Shown piece by piece: positions 44,101 through 55,332 of a stretch of 64,000 nucleotides of DNA. The DNA comes from Anisodus tanguticus (taxonomy: Eukaryota > Streptophyta > Magnoliopsida > Solanales > Solanaceae): the NCBI GenBank assembly GCA_034509755.1, contig CM067547.1, positions 48,138,859-48,202,858 of the forward strand. The letters run 5' to 3'. Both the position numbers and the translations under genes were made by a program. The notes below the pieces were generated by a model. That model saw only the letters and a program-made list of their open reading frames with translations, made no database searches and was not told where the DNA came from. The first letter of the stretch is position 1. Each line of letters starts with the position of its first letter.

Positions 44101-47100
44101 TTGGGGCACCAAAATGTATGTAGGATAGCAAATATAAGTGGTGATCTTCGATTCTCTAATGGAAGATGGGAAAAAGCAGAAAATATAGGCAATTAATCAA
44201 CATAACCAAAAAGGTAATGCTAACAAATGGACCTATGCTCTCTAATACATTCTCCTCCCAAGAGATACTTCCCCATGGACGATGACGCCCCTCCCCAAAA
44301 ACAAAGACGAGAGAAACTCTTATTTTTACTAATTGTGGTGTCCGGGCTAACTTACGCGCACCTCGACTAATTCCACGGGATACCTACTACCTTCCATCAG
44401 CAATAGGTACCAGGTAATTCTGTCCACCAAGGCTTAGACAGATGAGAGAAATTACCTAGTGTTGTTTCGTCTCCGCTGGGATTTGAACCTAAGACTTCAT
44501 GGTACTCCTCCCACTTCATTAACCACTAGGCCACACCCTTGGTATAAGATGAGAGAGAATATGCCCAAGAATAATTTCAATTAAAAGAACAAAAGTCCTT
44601 GCTTAATGAAAAAACTGTAAATCTTACCCAGGGATTTGATGAAAAACACATTCCGATGGAGAGCCGGGGAAGCAAAACAGAGGAGCTGTTACAACTTTCA
44701 AAACGGAGAAGAGAACCTTGAAGCTTAGGGGTATTGTTTAAGTTCCAACCAGATTCCACATATTGTGTACATTCAGTTACATCCCGTGGATTGGTTTTAT
44801 GTGGAAAACCACTTTGGGTTGCACTAGTTTCCGTACTATTCCCATGGAGCACCTAATAAACCAAATTCACAACGAAAAATAAGAAAAAAAATCATGCAAG
44901 GAAAATGAATTTGACAGATCCCTAGAAAAAAGAAATTTGCAATTCCAGAGAAAAACCTCAATTTCTTCGGTTGGATTCTCAATAATCCTCCAGTATTCCC
45001 CTTCAATATCAGGAATAGATGGGGAATTCTTGGCAAAGTACTGCCTCTTGAAATAACCAGCGTAATTCTTGAAAGATTTCAGCTTAAACTTGGGCCCACT
45101 TTCAAGTTCAAATTGTTCATTAGAGCAACCAAATTCTTTAAGGTCCATGTTTAGGATTTTCTGCTGTCTATTATTCGTCCTCTTATGGGCTCCCTCAAGC
45201 CTTTTCTTGAGAAACAGACTCTGGAGGTCACTAATGCGCTGGATACGGGTGTCAACTCCATACCTCGTGGCCTCTTCTTCAATGCGGCAAGGTGGGTTCC
45301 AGGAAGAGGGAGGAACAATACGGCATATTCCATAGTTCTTGACATGTGGAAGGATGCTCGCAACATACTTGAGAGTATCTTCAAACTCCTAGCATAAGAT
45401 TTAACGTCATGAAAGCAGCATCTGGCTTTTGGTAGCTGTATATGATGTAATAGAGGGGAGAAAAATGACAAAGACGGTCCCTTCTGTTCGTGGATAGGTT
45501 CAAAATAGCCCCTTAAGTATGCACTTAACAATTTTGGTCATTTAAGTTCGCCAAAAGCTAACACTTATAGTCTCCATCAAATATTTAACAATTCATGGTT
45601 GTTAGATTTGACGAAAATAGTGGGGGGGAAAAGATTTAACCATAAATACCAAAAAAAGTCCTATCAAAACCTAAAATATGCAACACGAAAAACTGCACTG
45701 GACAACCAAAAGATATAAAAAGAGGCAGAAATTACACCTCAAAAAGATACACCAGAGTCTACAAATAAATCAAAAATAGCAGAAACTACAAAAATTGTAT
45801 TGTTGAATGTGAGTTCCCAGGAAAAAAAATGCATAGTTCCCGTCAAATCTAACAGATAGAGTTCGGTAAATATATAACGGAGACAAAGTGTTTACTTATG
45901 GCAAACTTAAAGGACCAAACTGTTAAATGCATACTTAAGAAACTACTTTGAACTTACCCTAACATAAGTACCATTTTTATAATTTTCACCAATAGAGGGC
46001 ATATACCAGGCTGAAAGAAAGATGAGAGTGTCAAGGAATACCTCTTTAGTAGGATGGAATACAGGAGCCTCATCAAGTGAAGGGATCCGTGCTAATTCCG
46101 GACGACATCTTGCAACAACCTTTTTGAAAAAGCACACCAGAAACATCATAAGCTCAATGGAAATAATAAAAAAAAGAGGTGCAGATTGAAATTAACTTTT
46201 GGATAGAGAACATTCAATCCTTGCCTTGAAACCAAACATTATACAATATTAAGGAAGAATGAACCTTCTCGCAGTTGTGACCATGGTAACATCCTTGGAT
46301 CACTCCTTTGGGAAGATAAGCACGTGAAGACGAACTCTGCAAAATAAATTTAACCCAGATACAATCAGATGACCAACAATTACAACTGCAAAATGAAACC
46401 ATTACTTCTCACTAGTAGCACTACATGCCAACAATTGCACAGGAAACAGTAGATGCTGCCACATTCTTTGACCAGCCACTACAAGCGAAGATGCAACCAG
46501 ATAAGCCTTCATTGGATAAGCCCTTAACTTCCAAGTGATGCATGAGACAATCAAATGAAGAAGAGAATACCCATAGAACAAACAGAAAATAAAATCATCC
46601 TTGACCCGTTCTCAAGCCACTTGCCAGGACATATGTTTTGATTAAGTGTGGCAAAACTACCCCTTGAAAACATGACCGACTCAATCCACCCATTTATTAG
46701 CTCGGCCCAATTCAGACCAGTCCATTTCAGCCCATTAAAAGATTGGACTGATATGTAGCCAAAATTGATCCTTTGTCAAAATATTTTCAAAGACATTTTT
46801 TATTTGATATGTCATATCTAGTCACAATAAAGAAAAAAAATAGTTTCATTAGGTACTAAAAACATAAAAGAACAAACAAAGAAATTAAAACTTGATAAGA
46901 ATTGGGCGAGTTGGATTACAACCCGCTTTTTAGCCAATTTCAGCCCAAGTAACTTTTGAACGGGTCACTAACCCGCTCATTTATTAACTCATTCCATTTT
47001 GACACCCCTAGTTTTGATAAAGCCCATTAACACAGTTGCAATGTCCCACATTGATTGAGGGAATCCACTGTTGTCTCCTTAATTGGTCTTGGAGAACCCT

Positions 47101-50100
47101 CACCTAATGAGCTAACATTTTATGTTGAGTTAGGTTCAAAGTTCATTTTCTTAACATGGTATCAGAGTCGGATCCATCCCCTTGTTGTATTTGTTGGGCA
47201 TCATATTATGTTATCCACATTAGGCACACATGAGAATGTTAGGGTCCCACATAGGTTGAGGGAATGAAATGTTGTCTTGTTATATGGTCTTAGACAACTC
47301 TATCTCATTAACTTGCTTGTTGAGGTAAAGTTAGGCCCGAAGTACATTTTCTTAACAAGCCTGTCATATTAGGATTCAGGACTGGTTAGTACCTTTCATT
47401 TCATAATCAGAGAAGAAATAACTTAATGGTACAAGCTTTTGAGGAACGTCAGTGGATAGTATGGGTGACAAGGGCATAACATCCAGAAACACTAAGATTC
47501 AGATTTAAGACTAGTTCCAAATATATACACTTTCATATTCACTGCTATATTCACTGCTATTTACATATACTAGATCCTTATTGACAAGTGAAGGAGCAAA
47601 AAAATTCACCATTAGGCCCTTCCCTGTAGTGAGCGGCAAAGAGAGGAACAAAACCCTATCAGTTAATACAACTTTTCTCTTGATAAAATCCAAAGAAAGT
47701 TCATAAATGTGCACCAAGATAATGTCAAGTGGATATATGTTTTCTCTCTTGGTGCACGTTAGCTTAACCTGTGCCTGCCATGGGCAAGAGGGCTAGAACT
47801 CCATCGTGGAAGGCGATCAAGGCACAGGAAGCTCAAAACACACAAGTGGCGAATCAGCGAGGGAAACATGGGAATCGTTCCAACCCTAGTGGGAACAAAA
47901 GCAATGCTACAGCTAAGGGAGTTCAAAGCTCTCAAGCAAAAACGCAGAAGAGGAGTTCAGAGGTGAGTCCAACGAAGTCTGGATCTGCAATTGGGAAGGT
48001 CAATACAGAAATTGAGCATAATTCAGTTGAAAGCACAGTGGTAATTCAGATGGGGGATGATAGCACTGAAATTGGGGATACGAGTCCTGAAATTGGAGAT
48101 CAGATTATGAATTTGACCAAAGCGGCGCAAGTTAAGGAGAAATTGGGGGAATGACTTGACATATTTGGTTCCAGTATTGAGGGGAAGCGCAAGTCATGGG
48201 CTGATGAGGTGGAACACCAGGAAAAGATTATGGGTAAGTCAACTGCACCTAATCTTCGGTCTGGGATATGTTTGATATAACAAAAATTTCAAATACTGGA
48301 TTTGAACTTGAATATGTGAGTCCCCAAACTGAAGGGGATGAACAAATTGGTGAAATAGAGTTGGATGATATTTGTTTTGAGATTGAATATTGGAGTACGG
48401 CTGTTGTGTGCTATGTGTTGGGTTCCCATCCCCCTTTCTCTGTGTTGAATGGATTTATCCAAAGACTACGGGGGAAGATAGGGATAAACAAAATTGTTAT
48501 GATGAAGAATAAAACTATTCTACTGAGATTTAACACTGAAGAGGATAGGGATGGAGTTTTACAAGAAGGTATCTATCATTTTGACAATAAACCTTTTGTT
48601 GTCAAAGCTTGGTCTCAGGATATTGAATTCTCTAGGGAGGAACTTGATTCAGTGCCTATTTGGGTCAGGCTTCCAAGACTGGATTTCAAATATTGGAGTG
48701 CTAGAGGATTAAGCAAGATAGATGGCCTTGTGGGCAAACCTTTGATGGTGGATAGTAATACAGAAACAACAACATACCCAGTGAAATCCCACAACGTGGG
48801 GTCTGGGGAAGGTAGAGTGTACGCAGACCTTACCTCTACCTTGGCAGGTAGAGCGGTTGTTTCCGAGCGACCCTCGGTTCAAGACAAAGCACAAGCCTGC
48901 TTATTGATGTAAAAATTGAAGATAATCTACCTGAACTGATTTATTTCAGGAATGAAAAAGGGGATATCATTGCACAAAAGGTAGAATATGACTGGAAACC
49001 ATCCATATGTAGTATCTGCAAGAAGTATGGTCACTCAGTTGAAGTCTGTAGGAGGAACAAGGTTCAGAATAAGGAAGGGGGTAATAAGAAGAGAAGGGGA
49101 CCACACTAACCAGGGTGAAGGGAAAAGCACAGGGATAGGGAATGTTACAAATGTAGAGAAGATTGTGGAGGAGCCAATTATGCAGGATCCAACACCCGGC
49201 TCAGAAGCCAATGAGGACTTCATCAGCTTCTCCAAATAAGCACTACAGTGGATATGACAACTGTTGGATGGGAGTAACCAGTAAAAACAAGTAAAGTTAC
49301 AGAGAAGGCAAGAAGATCAACTCCTGTAGCTAATACTTTCCAGGGATTGGGCCAGGTTACTAGTGATGATCCTGTTGAAGAGAATTTGAGTGGGGAAATA
49401 GGGGGAGGCAAAGGAATTTCCCCAAGTGGGAATGGTTGACATCCTAAGCTGAAATGTAAGGGACCTTAATGGCTCAAACAAGCAGAAGGAGGTGTTGCTC
49501 CTCTGCAATAAACATAATAGTGGACTAGTAGGATTGTTGGAAACAAAAATAAAGGCCAATAGAGTGGATAGGATTGTGCAGAGAATATTTGGTGGTTGGA
49601 GATATATCTCTAATCATGATCATCATTACAATGGAAGGGTAGTGATAGTATGGAGACCTGATTTATATGAAGTAGAGGAAGTGGACGGATCAGCACAAGC
49701 AGTGACATGTTTGGTTAAGCTGATACAACTGCAGATGGAGGTGTACATCACCTTTGTGTATGCCTACAACACAAAGAATGAGAGGAGGGAATTATGGGAA
49801 CAACTTGTAAGGTTTGGAGCAAACTGTACATTGCCTTGGTTAGTGCTAGGTGATTTCAATTCTGTGCCGACAATGGAAGACAGGATTGGGGGCAACCCTG
49901 TGAGTTATGCTGAAGTTATTGATTTTCATACATGTGTGCATACATGTGGACTTACAGAATTGGCTAGCACTGGGTGCCACTACACATGAAATGATAAACA
50001 GGATAACAGAGGAGTGTTTTCAAAAATTGACTGGGCCTTCACTAATGGAGAGTGGTAGATAGCATGGAGCCTTGTAATGCTCACTTTCTGGATTAAGGAG

Positions 50101-53100
50101 TTAGTGATCATTGCCCAATAAAAATTTCACTCCTTAATAGACCACAAAGGAATAGGAAAACTTTCAAGTATTGCAATATTTGGAGTGCACACCCCAGCTT
50201 TCAGCAAATTGTTCAGGAGGGTTGGGAAGTTGGGATTGAAGGGTGTAAGATGCTGAGAGTAGTGAGAAGACTGAAACTTCTTAAGCAAAAACTTAAGCAA
50301 TTGAATACTGCACATTTTAGAATTATTATACATGAGGCTTCAGAGGATAGAGATGCTTTGATATTCATTCAGAATCAGCTGCATTCAGATCCTTTGAATA
50401 GTGCTCTACAGCAAGGTGAGAAAGATGCTCATATCAAATTCAAGAGATCATATTACCTAGCAGAAGTCCTCCTACAGCAGAGGAGTAAAGTTAATTGGAT
50501 TAAATTGGGAGATGATAATGCAAAGTATTTTCATGCAGTCATTAAACAGAAGGTTTTGAAACAAGCAATTGTGCAGATTTAAGATGGTCAGGACAATCTA
50601 CAGACTGCATCCGAGGACATTGGTGGTGTGTTTGTTGACTTCTACAAGAACTTGTTAGGTAATTATGGGGGTTACAGGACTGTTGCTGATATGAGGGTGC
50701 TAGAGGTTAGTCAACAAATGTGGTTGCTTAAGGAGTATGGTGTTAAAGATGTGAAAGATGCAATTTGGAGAATTAATATCAACAAGAGCCCGGGGCCAGA
50801 TGGTTATGGAAGTGGGTTCTTTAGAGCAGCTTGGGATATTATTGGGAAGGATGTGGCAGAGGCTGTCTTAAGAGTTTTTTGATAATGCTAAATTGTTGAA
50901 GCAAGTGAATGCCATAATTATAGCACTGATACCTAAAGTACCATGCCCCATCACTGCAAGTCAATATAGGCCTATATCATATTGTAATGTTCTATATAAG
51001 TGCATCTCCAAGATGAACTGTACTAGGTTGAACCAGATTCTCCCTAGTCTGGTAGCTGACACACAAGCTGCTTTTGTTCAAGAAAGATCTCCAGTGCACA
51101 ATGCGTTGATTTGCCATGACCTGCTTAGGCACTACAACAGGAAGACTACACCAAGATGTATGATGAAGATTGACCTTAGGAAAGCTTATGACATGATAAG
51201 GTGGGACTTCATTGAAAAGATGTTGCAAGGTTATGGGTTCCCTCGTAAGTTTATACAACTGGTATTGCTAAGTTCTCAGTCAATGTGAATGGTGAAGGAT
51301 ATGGATATTTTGATGGTAAGAGGGGACTTAGGCAAGGTCATCTAATTTCACCCCTACTATTAGTGATGGTGATGGATTACTTGTCTAGAACTTTGAGCAA
51401 AATCGCACTTCTGCCAGACTTTAGGTTTCATCCTATGTGCAAGGGCCTGAAGCTTACACACTTAGTGTTTGCTGATGATCTTATGCTATTTTGTAAGGGT
51501 AATGAGAACTCAGTTAGAAGGGATCATGGAAGCATTAAATCATTTCTCAGAGGTGACTGGATTGGAGGCTAATCAAGATAAATCTGATCTCTTCATAGCT
51601 GGTGTAGATGATGAAACTAAGGAGAGACTTTTGGAAATTACAGGATTCAAGTTGAGTGAATTCCCAATGAGGTATTTGGGACTACCACTTTCACCCAAAA
51701 AAGTGGAACAAACAGGATTGTCATCAGTTGATAGTATGATTACAGAGAGGATCTCAGCTGCTTCTGCATCTTTTTTATGCAGGAAAGCTTCAGGTCATTA
51801 ACTCAGTTTTGTTTTTTCTGCATAACTTCTGGGGAGCAGTTTTTATTCTACCTCAGAATGTGGTGAATGGTGTGGATAAGTTGTGTAGAGACTATTTGTG
51901 GAGAAGTGATCGAAACCAGAGAAAGGTGGCACTTGTTGCTTGAGAGAGTTTGTAAACCCAAAAGATATGGGGGACTGATTATAAGCTGTAAGATTTGGAA
52001 CATTGTCTCTGTGGGCAAATTGATATGGCTGCTTAATGCAGGGAAGGAAGTTCTTTGGGTTAAATGGATCCATGGGTTTATATGAAACAAAATCACGATA
52101 TATGGGTACACACTCCTCCAGCAGATAGCAGTTGGTATTGGAAAAGATTGAACAAGGTGAAACTTGGTATGACTAACTGGTATTCACATGGTCAGTTTAG
52201 TCTAACTGTGAATGGTAAATATTCAGTGACATCAGGGTATTTGTGTATGGTGGACCTAAATATGAAAATGGAAAGTGCTAGCTTAGCGTGGAGTTCAGTT
52301 CTTGTACCCAAGCACAGATTTATTACTTGATTAGCAGTGCAAGGCAGGTTGCTTACTAAGGAAAGAATGGGTGGAATGGGTATCTCTTGTGACAGTGCAA
52401 ACTGTTGCCTATCTGCTGAAGATGTCATAAAGAACTCATATCACTTATTAGTAGCTTGTCCATGGACCAAACAACTATGGAGCAGCATTGTCCATTGGAT
52501 TGGTCAAGATTTACAGTTAGAAGAACCCCACATCATATTGGGGACAATTGGTAAAAAGCATTGGAAGAAGATCGAAAAGGAACTTATGGCTGCTGTTGTA
52601 GGGGCACTCATCTACCATACATGGGACGCAAGGAATTGGAAGATCTTTAGGCATCAAAGTGTAGATATTGAGGAGGTGGTTAAGCAAATACAGACATAAA
52701 TTAGAGGGAGGATAGGTTTATTTCCGTCATCAAAGAAGTATAGGAATAATAGTTCAATGATACAAAGGATTCTGTAATTAGTTTTGATTTGCTTTGAGGC
52801 CTTGTTCCTCCTGGTAACCTTCCTGGAAAGGGGCTAGGGGGTGGGGTGCTCCTTAGGGTGTAATTGATTTATTTGTTGGCATGGTAATTGTTCACATTGG
52901 TTACCAAAAAATAATGTCAAGGGTTAATAGGTACAAATGCTCAGTTGTAGAGCTCCCAAAAGAATCTATCAAGCTATTTTATTTACAGATAAAGGATTCC
53001 TTTCTTACACCAAAAAAATGCAAGCAAACGACACGAGAGCTTTTTGGAGCTTTTGAACTTCCAGATTGCTTCAACCTCTTTAGACATCCTCCTGATTTTT

Positions 53101-55218
53101 TTTTCTCCATCATCCAAAAAAATGCTTAATGATGCTATTTCTCAAACTTTCTTCCTTTCTTTCCTTATTTTACTTAAGTTCCATGTTGCAAAGGCATTTG
53201 AGACTATCAGGAGTAGTACTCATGATATATTAAACATGGAACACACCAACTCCAACTCGGCTGCATTGCCATAATGAACAGACATATGATTAGAGCCCTC
53301 CCCTTCTTTCTAGCACATACAACAGCACTTCATGATTATACCCCCCCCCCCCCCTCTTCCCAAATTGCATGTCATAAGTAGGGGTGGCAAAATAAGCCCA
53401 AACCCATTTGACATATAAAGGTAGAGAGGCTGTTTGACTGTTTCTGATAGACACCCTCCGCTCAACTAAAACATTATCAAATCAGGTATCAAAAGGAAGG
53501 TTATATTAATCTGATTTGACTCGTTGAGAGACGAACTCAAGACCTCCCGCTTACTAAATGGGTGTCTAACCAACTGAGCTACGATATATATATATATCAT
53601 GATTATAAGTACATTCCATATCGGACCAGGCTGGAATAGGGTTATATACCTTCTCATTATGAGAAGGGATCATACGGGCCTATCTAAATAAATGATATGT
53701 TTACATATGGATCCCTACATCGTTACATTCCATTTAGGATTAGAATATGCGTAATCGGACCTACTTTTTACATATCTCTATTGGGACCCTATTCACCTCT
53801 TTGAGTGAATCGAAAAATAGGTTTGACTGTCCATCTTTTTGATATATACCAGGCATTGCATTCTCCGGATAATTCAAATCGAAGCAATTAGATGTCCAAC
53901 TTGAGCCTATATGACATGACAGATCAATAGATCCACCTTTATAGTTATATAAGTACGAGTTTGTTTTTCTGTTATGCGAGATAAGATAAAGTATTGGTGT
54001 TTATAAAGAATTACAGTTTTATTAGTTTTAGTTCATTTTTTTAAAAGGTAAATAATTTTATTAACAATTAGGGAACAACCCTGTATACAAGCTGTATGCC
54101 AAAAGAAAGAACCTACATCAAAATATGATTCTCTAAAGAAGAGACCCAATCTTCTATACAAGTCGGGGTTTCATGGGAACACCAAAAGGAAACTAGAAAC
54201 AAAAAACTATTTTGCAACTTCACAACAACTTGTTCAGCCCCTTCTAACGCTCTCCTATTCCTCTCTAAATCACCCACATAATTGCTATTGTGCAACATTC
54301 CAGGCCCTTCCCAGACGTTACTTGTGGGACTACACTGGGTATGTTGTTGTTGTTGTGCAACATTCCATGCCCTAGGACTTCTCTTCCCCCTCCTGAAACC
54401 CAGCTATGCAATAACTCCTTCATTGTACTTGGCATCACCCATTGCACCCCAAAACCAATTAAGAATCACCCTCCACAATTGGTTAGCCACTTGACAATGT
54501 AGTAGGAGATGATCTACAACTTCACACGAACTTTTCCACATGAAACACCAACTAACATAAGTGATCTTCTTTTTCATATTTTCCGCTGTCACACATTCAT
54601 CCCTGCTTAATAACTTCTCGTAAAAAGATTTAACGGTGAATAATCCAACTCCTCTCCTGCCAACACCAAACATCCAAACTATCTACCAACAAATCCTGCC
54701 CATACAGTAACTCAACCAAATTATGAAATTCTTTCAACTCCCAACCTCAAATCCCAATGTACAACTAATCGAAATATATACTTCATATGTCTTAATATTA
54801 CATTTATTGGCCCTATCCGCACTCGGATCCATATCCCCCGAATCCTAAAATTTATGTGATGAAGAATCTGACCTCTAGATCCGCTCTCGAGTCCGAGCAA
54901 CATAGACGTATGTAAATAAAAAGAGGATTTATGAGAAAATATATGAAAATCTTACTACATGACCTTATCAGCTTCACTTTCAGGATCCTCTTCCATGTGA
55001 TCAACATGATCATCAAGTATCCAAGGCCTATCCCTAACAGAACTCTTAAGCTTTCCTGTGCTAATAATTGTTGAAGTAGAAGCAACCTGGCTAGGACCTT
55101 CCTGACTATTTTCCACCTTCTTTAGTGTGAAGGACGTTAGCGATTCAAACCCGGGTGGAATAGAAAAACTTCTCCCCTCGTCACTTTCACCAAGTGATCT
55201 TGTGCGCTTGGCCCCCAT
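41181..55218 (-). CDS. JmjN/JmjC/C5HC2 protein of the plant KDM5 (JMJ14/15/18) group, probably inactive
   Basis: Nine coding exons on the minus strand: 55218-54964, 46336-46265, 46119-46042, 45388-44957, 44852-44628, 44155-43997, 43727-43359, 42232-41954 and 41621-41181 (TAG). Each is a whole number of codons; the sum is 770 codons, 769 residues. Introns are GT-AG. Residues 1-85 carry the plant start IPPGFESLTSFTLKKVE; the JmjN domain covers about 95-145 (LDEAPVFHPTKEEFEDTLKY). The JmjC domain covers about 330-460 (HFGAPKIFYGVPG, SEGIPVYRCVQNPKEFVL), and the C5HC2 zinc finger lies in exon 8 (YLCASL...CAICFYDL...CKCSPHEYTCLLHAKQLC). Active members remove methyl groups from H3K4 using Fe(II). 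Here the first iron ligand, His in WHVEDHH of the family, is Arg355 (W-RIEDHH); Glu357 and His442 remain. FYRN/FYRC domains are absent and the protein ends SDDDED. Intron 1 is 8.6 kb. The end of exon 1 (weak AAG|GTCATG donor) is the least certain junction. Confidence 0.87.
41740..41812. repeat. Two near-perfect palindromes in JmjC intron 8
   Basis: ATTGTATGC-GCGT-GCATACAAT (41740-41761) is followed by ATAGTATGC-GCGT-GCATACAAG (about 41791-41812). Both sit in similar flanking sequence (AGCATATACATT / AGTATATACATA). Likely ends of a degraded element; no family was recognised. Confidence 0.6.
42661..43300. mobile_element. MITE carrying a palindromic minisatellite, in JmjC intron 7
   Basis: The target duplication AATTAGAA is perfect (42653-42660 and 43301-43308). 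The ends GGGGAAAGGGTCAAATTTGC and, inverted, GGGGAAAGGGTGAAATTGCC continue through CGAAAAGGATCAATT and ATACTATC-ATACAAAAAT for about 80 bases. The 8-base duplication suggests a hAT-like mechanism. The interior is a tandem array (next entry). Confidence 0.85.
42838..43222. repeat. Minisatellite of GTGGCATGCCAC palindromes
   Basis: About ten units of 28-45 bases follow the pattern CATGTGGCATGCCACCTCA, then GCGCCC or ACGCCC and CCATTTTTATGC. The core GTGGCATGCCAC is a perfect 12-base palindrome in most units. Unit length varies in the CCATTTTT part. Frames through it give repetitive peptides and are not genes. Confidence 0.85.
44333..44539 (-). mobile_element. tRNA-derived SINE in JmjC intron 5
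   Basis: On the minus strand: GGGTGTGGCCTAGTGGTTAA (box A region), then TCTTAGGTTCAAATCCCAGC (box B), GTCTAAGCCTTGGTGGACAG, ATTACCTGGTACC, TATCCCGTGGAATTAGTCGA, GGTGCGCGTAAGTTAGCCCG and GACACCACAA. This is a well-known Solanaceae SINE pattern, nearly full length. Confidence 0.8.
45464..45980. mobile_element. MITE in JmjC intron 3, same family as 6222-6752
   Basis: The left arm AATGACAAAGACGGTCCCTT followed by ATAGGTTCAAAATAGCCCCTT is matched, inverted, by AAACTACTTTGAACTTACCC at the right. The inner block GCCAAAAGCTAACACTTATA also has its inverted partner. More decayed than the 6222 copy. Confidence 0.7.
46643..47010. mobile_element. Non-autonomous hAT element in JmjC intron 1
   Basis: A perfect 8-base target duplication GTTTTGAT (46635-46642 and 47011-47018) flanks 368 bases. 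The right end in reverse complement is TAGGGGTGTCAAAATGG; the left end is TAAGTGTGGCAAAACTACCC. Both ends are followed by GGGC/CGGG-rich text (CCCATTTATTAGCTCGGCCC, ACCCGCTCATTTATTAACTC). Confidence 0.8.
47037..47357 (+). mobile_element. TRIM element in JmjC intron 1
   Basis: The direct repeats 47037-47156 and 47237-47357 (TGTTAGGGTCCCACATAGG ... CATTTTCTTAACA) are related to those of the element at 5217. The first is followed directly by TGGTATCAGAGTCGG (47157), the initiator-Met primer site. About 80 bases lie between. No clear target duplication. Confidence 0.75.
47780..49240 (+). pseudogene. LINE ORF1 (DUF4283 and zinc knuckle)
   Basis: The ATG at 47780 opens MGKRARTPSWKAIKAQEAQ. TGG has become TGA near 48153 (K-L-G-E-stop-LDIFG). 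From 48268 the DUF4283 part reads WSTAVVCYVLGSHPPFSVLN, NKTILLRFNTEEDRDGVLQ and VPIWVRLPRLDFKYWS. A TS-like SINE (48766-48895) sits after GKPLMVDS. The zinc knuckle CSICKKYGHSVEVC follows near 49008-49050. ORF1 proteins coat LINE RNA. Confidence 0.8.
48766..48895 (-). mobile_element. TS-like SINE inside LINE ORF1
   Basis: The plus strand reads AACAACAACATACCCAGTG, GGGGTCTGGGGAAGGTAGAG, TGTACGCAGACCTTACCTCT and CCGAGCGACCCTCGGTTCAA, the whole TTG-tailed SINE middle in reverse. It was inserted after the LINE, so it is the younger of the two. Confidence 0.8.
49440..52700 (+). pseudogene. LINE ORF2 (endonuclease, reverse transcriptase, zf-RVT)
   Basis: The APE-type endonuclease shows GLVGLLETKIK (catalytic Glu, about 49525), LVLGDFNSVPTMEDRIGG (about 49840) and SKIDWAFTN (50020), with a TGG to TGA stop between. 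RT shows NKSPGPDGYGSGFFRAAW (50790), QYRPISYCNVLYKCISK (50960), MMKIDLRKAYDMIRWDF (51160), GLRQGHLISPLLLV (51330) and FADDLMLFCKG (51470), so the catalytic Asp pair is present. The zinc-binding tail (YHLLVACPWTKQLWSSIVHW) ends near 52690. At least five frame breaks. Confidence 0.85.
52922..53515. other. Intron spacer with a C run and fragments
   Basis: It contains 14 C at 53341-53354, a possible hAT left end (TAGGGGTGGCAAAATAAGCC, about 53381) and a short TS-SINE-like piece (AAGGTAGAGAGGCTGTTTGA, about 53418). No gene was recognised. Confidence 0.5.
53516..53590 (-). pseudogene. tRNA-Thr(AGT)-like relic
   Basis: On the minus strand: TAGCTCAGTTGGTTAGA (D arm, box A), CCCAT-TTAGTAA-GCGGG (anticodon arm, loop with AGT) and TTGAG-TTCGTCT-CTCAA (a perfect T stem and loop, box B). 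The 5' acceptor strand has been overwritten by a TA microsatellite, and two anticodon-stem pairs are lost. It could also be the head of a SINE, but no SINE body follows. Confidence 0.5.
53591..54095. other. Unassigned intron sequence
   Basis: 53600-53960 is less AT-rich than its neighbours and looks like organelle spacer DNA, but I could not place it. There is no open frame of note. Confidence 0.3.
54100..54740 (-). pseudogene. LINE 3' fragment (zf-RVT region)
   Basis: Minus strand from about 54673: GLFTVKSFYEKLLSRDECV, VSWCFMWKSSCEVVDHLLLH, CQVANQLWRVILNWFWG, then after a SINE insertion RNRRALEGAEQVVVKLQNSF and FWCSHETPTCIEDWV. This is the zinc-binding tail of a second plant LINE lineage, in the opposite direction to the full one. 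Confidence 0.8.
54308..54354 (+). mobile_element. Very short 5'-truncated TS-like SINE
   Basis: 47 bases ending GGGACTACACTGGGTATG and a TTG tail are flanked by an 18-base target duplication, GTGCAACATTCCAGGCCC (54290-54307) and GTGCAACATTCCATGCCC (54355-54372), with one mismatch. It interrupts the LINE fragment. Confidence 0.85.
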
Positions 55219-55332
55219 TAGCACTGAAACAAAAGGGAAACTATTAGTGGACATGAAATGTGGCATGGATCTATTTTTCCTTGAAACACCAAGGAAGAAA
55301 ATTAACCTTATATAGGCATACTTACCTCTTAC

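Larger units (their letters stand above)
47730..52910 (+). mobile_element. L1-type LINE, nearly full length, antisense in JmjC intron 1
   Basis: The target duplication ATAATGTCAAG is perfect (47719-47729 and 52911-52921), so the borders are exact: 5181 bases. It carries ORF1 (nucleic-acid-binding, DUF4283 and zinc knuckle) and ORF2 (endonuclease, RT, zinc-binding tail). The 3' end is TTGGTTACCAAAAA with only a short A run. Several stops and frameshifts make it inactive. It lies on the strand opposite to the JmjC gene. Confidence 0.9.

Noticed and set aside
53591..53960. Possible plastid DNA insertion
   Set aside because: It has the feel of organelle spacer, but I could not match it to any named plastid gene. 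A search against Solanaceae plastid genomes would decide.
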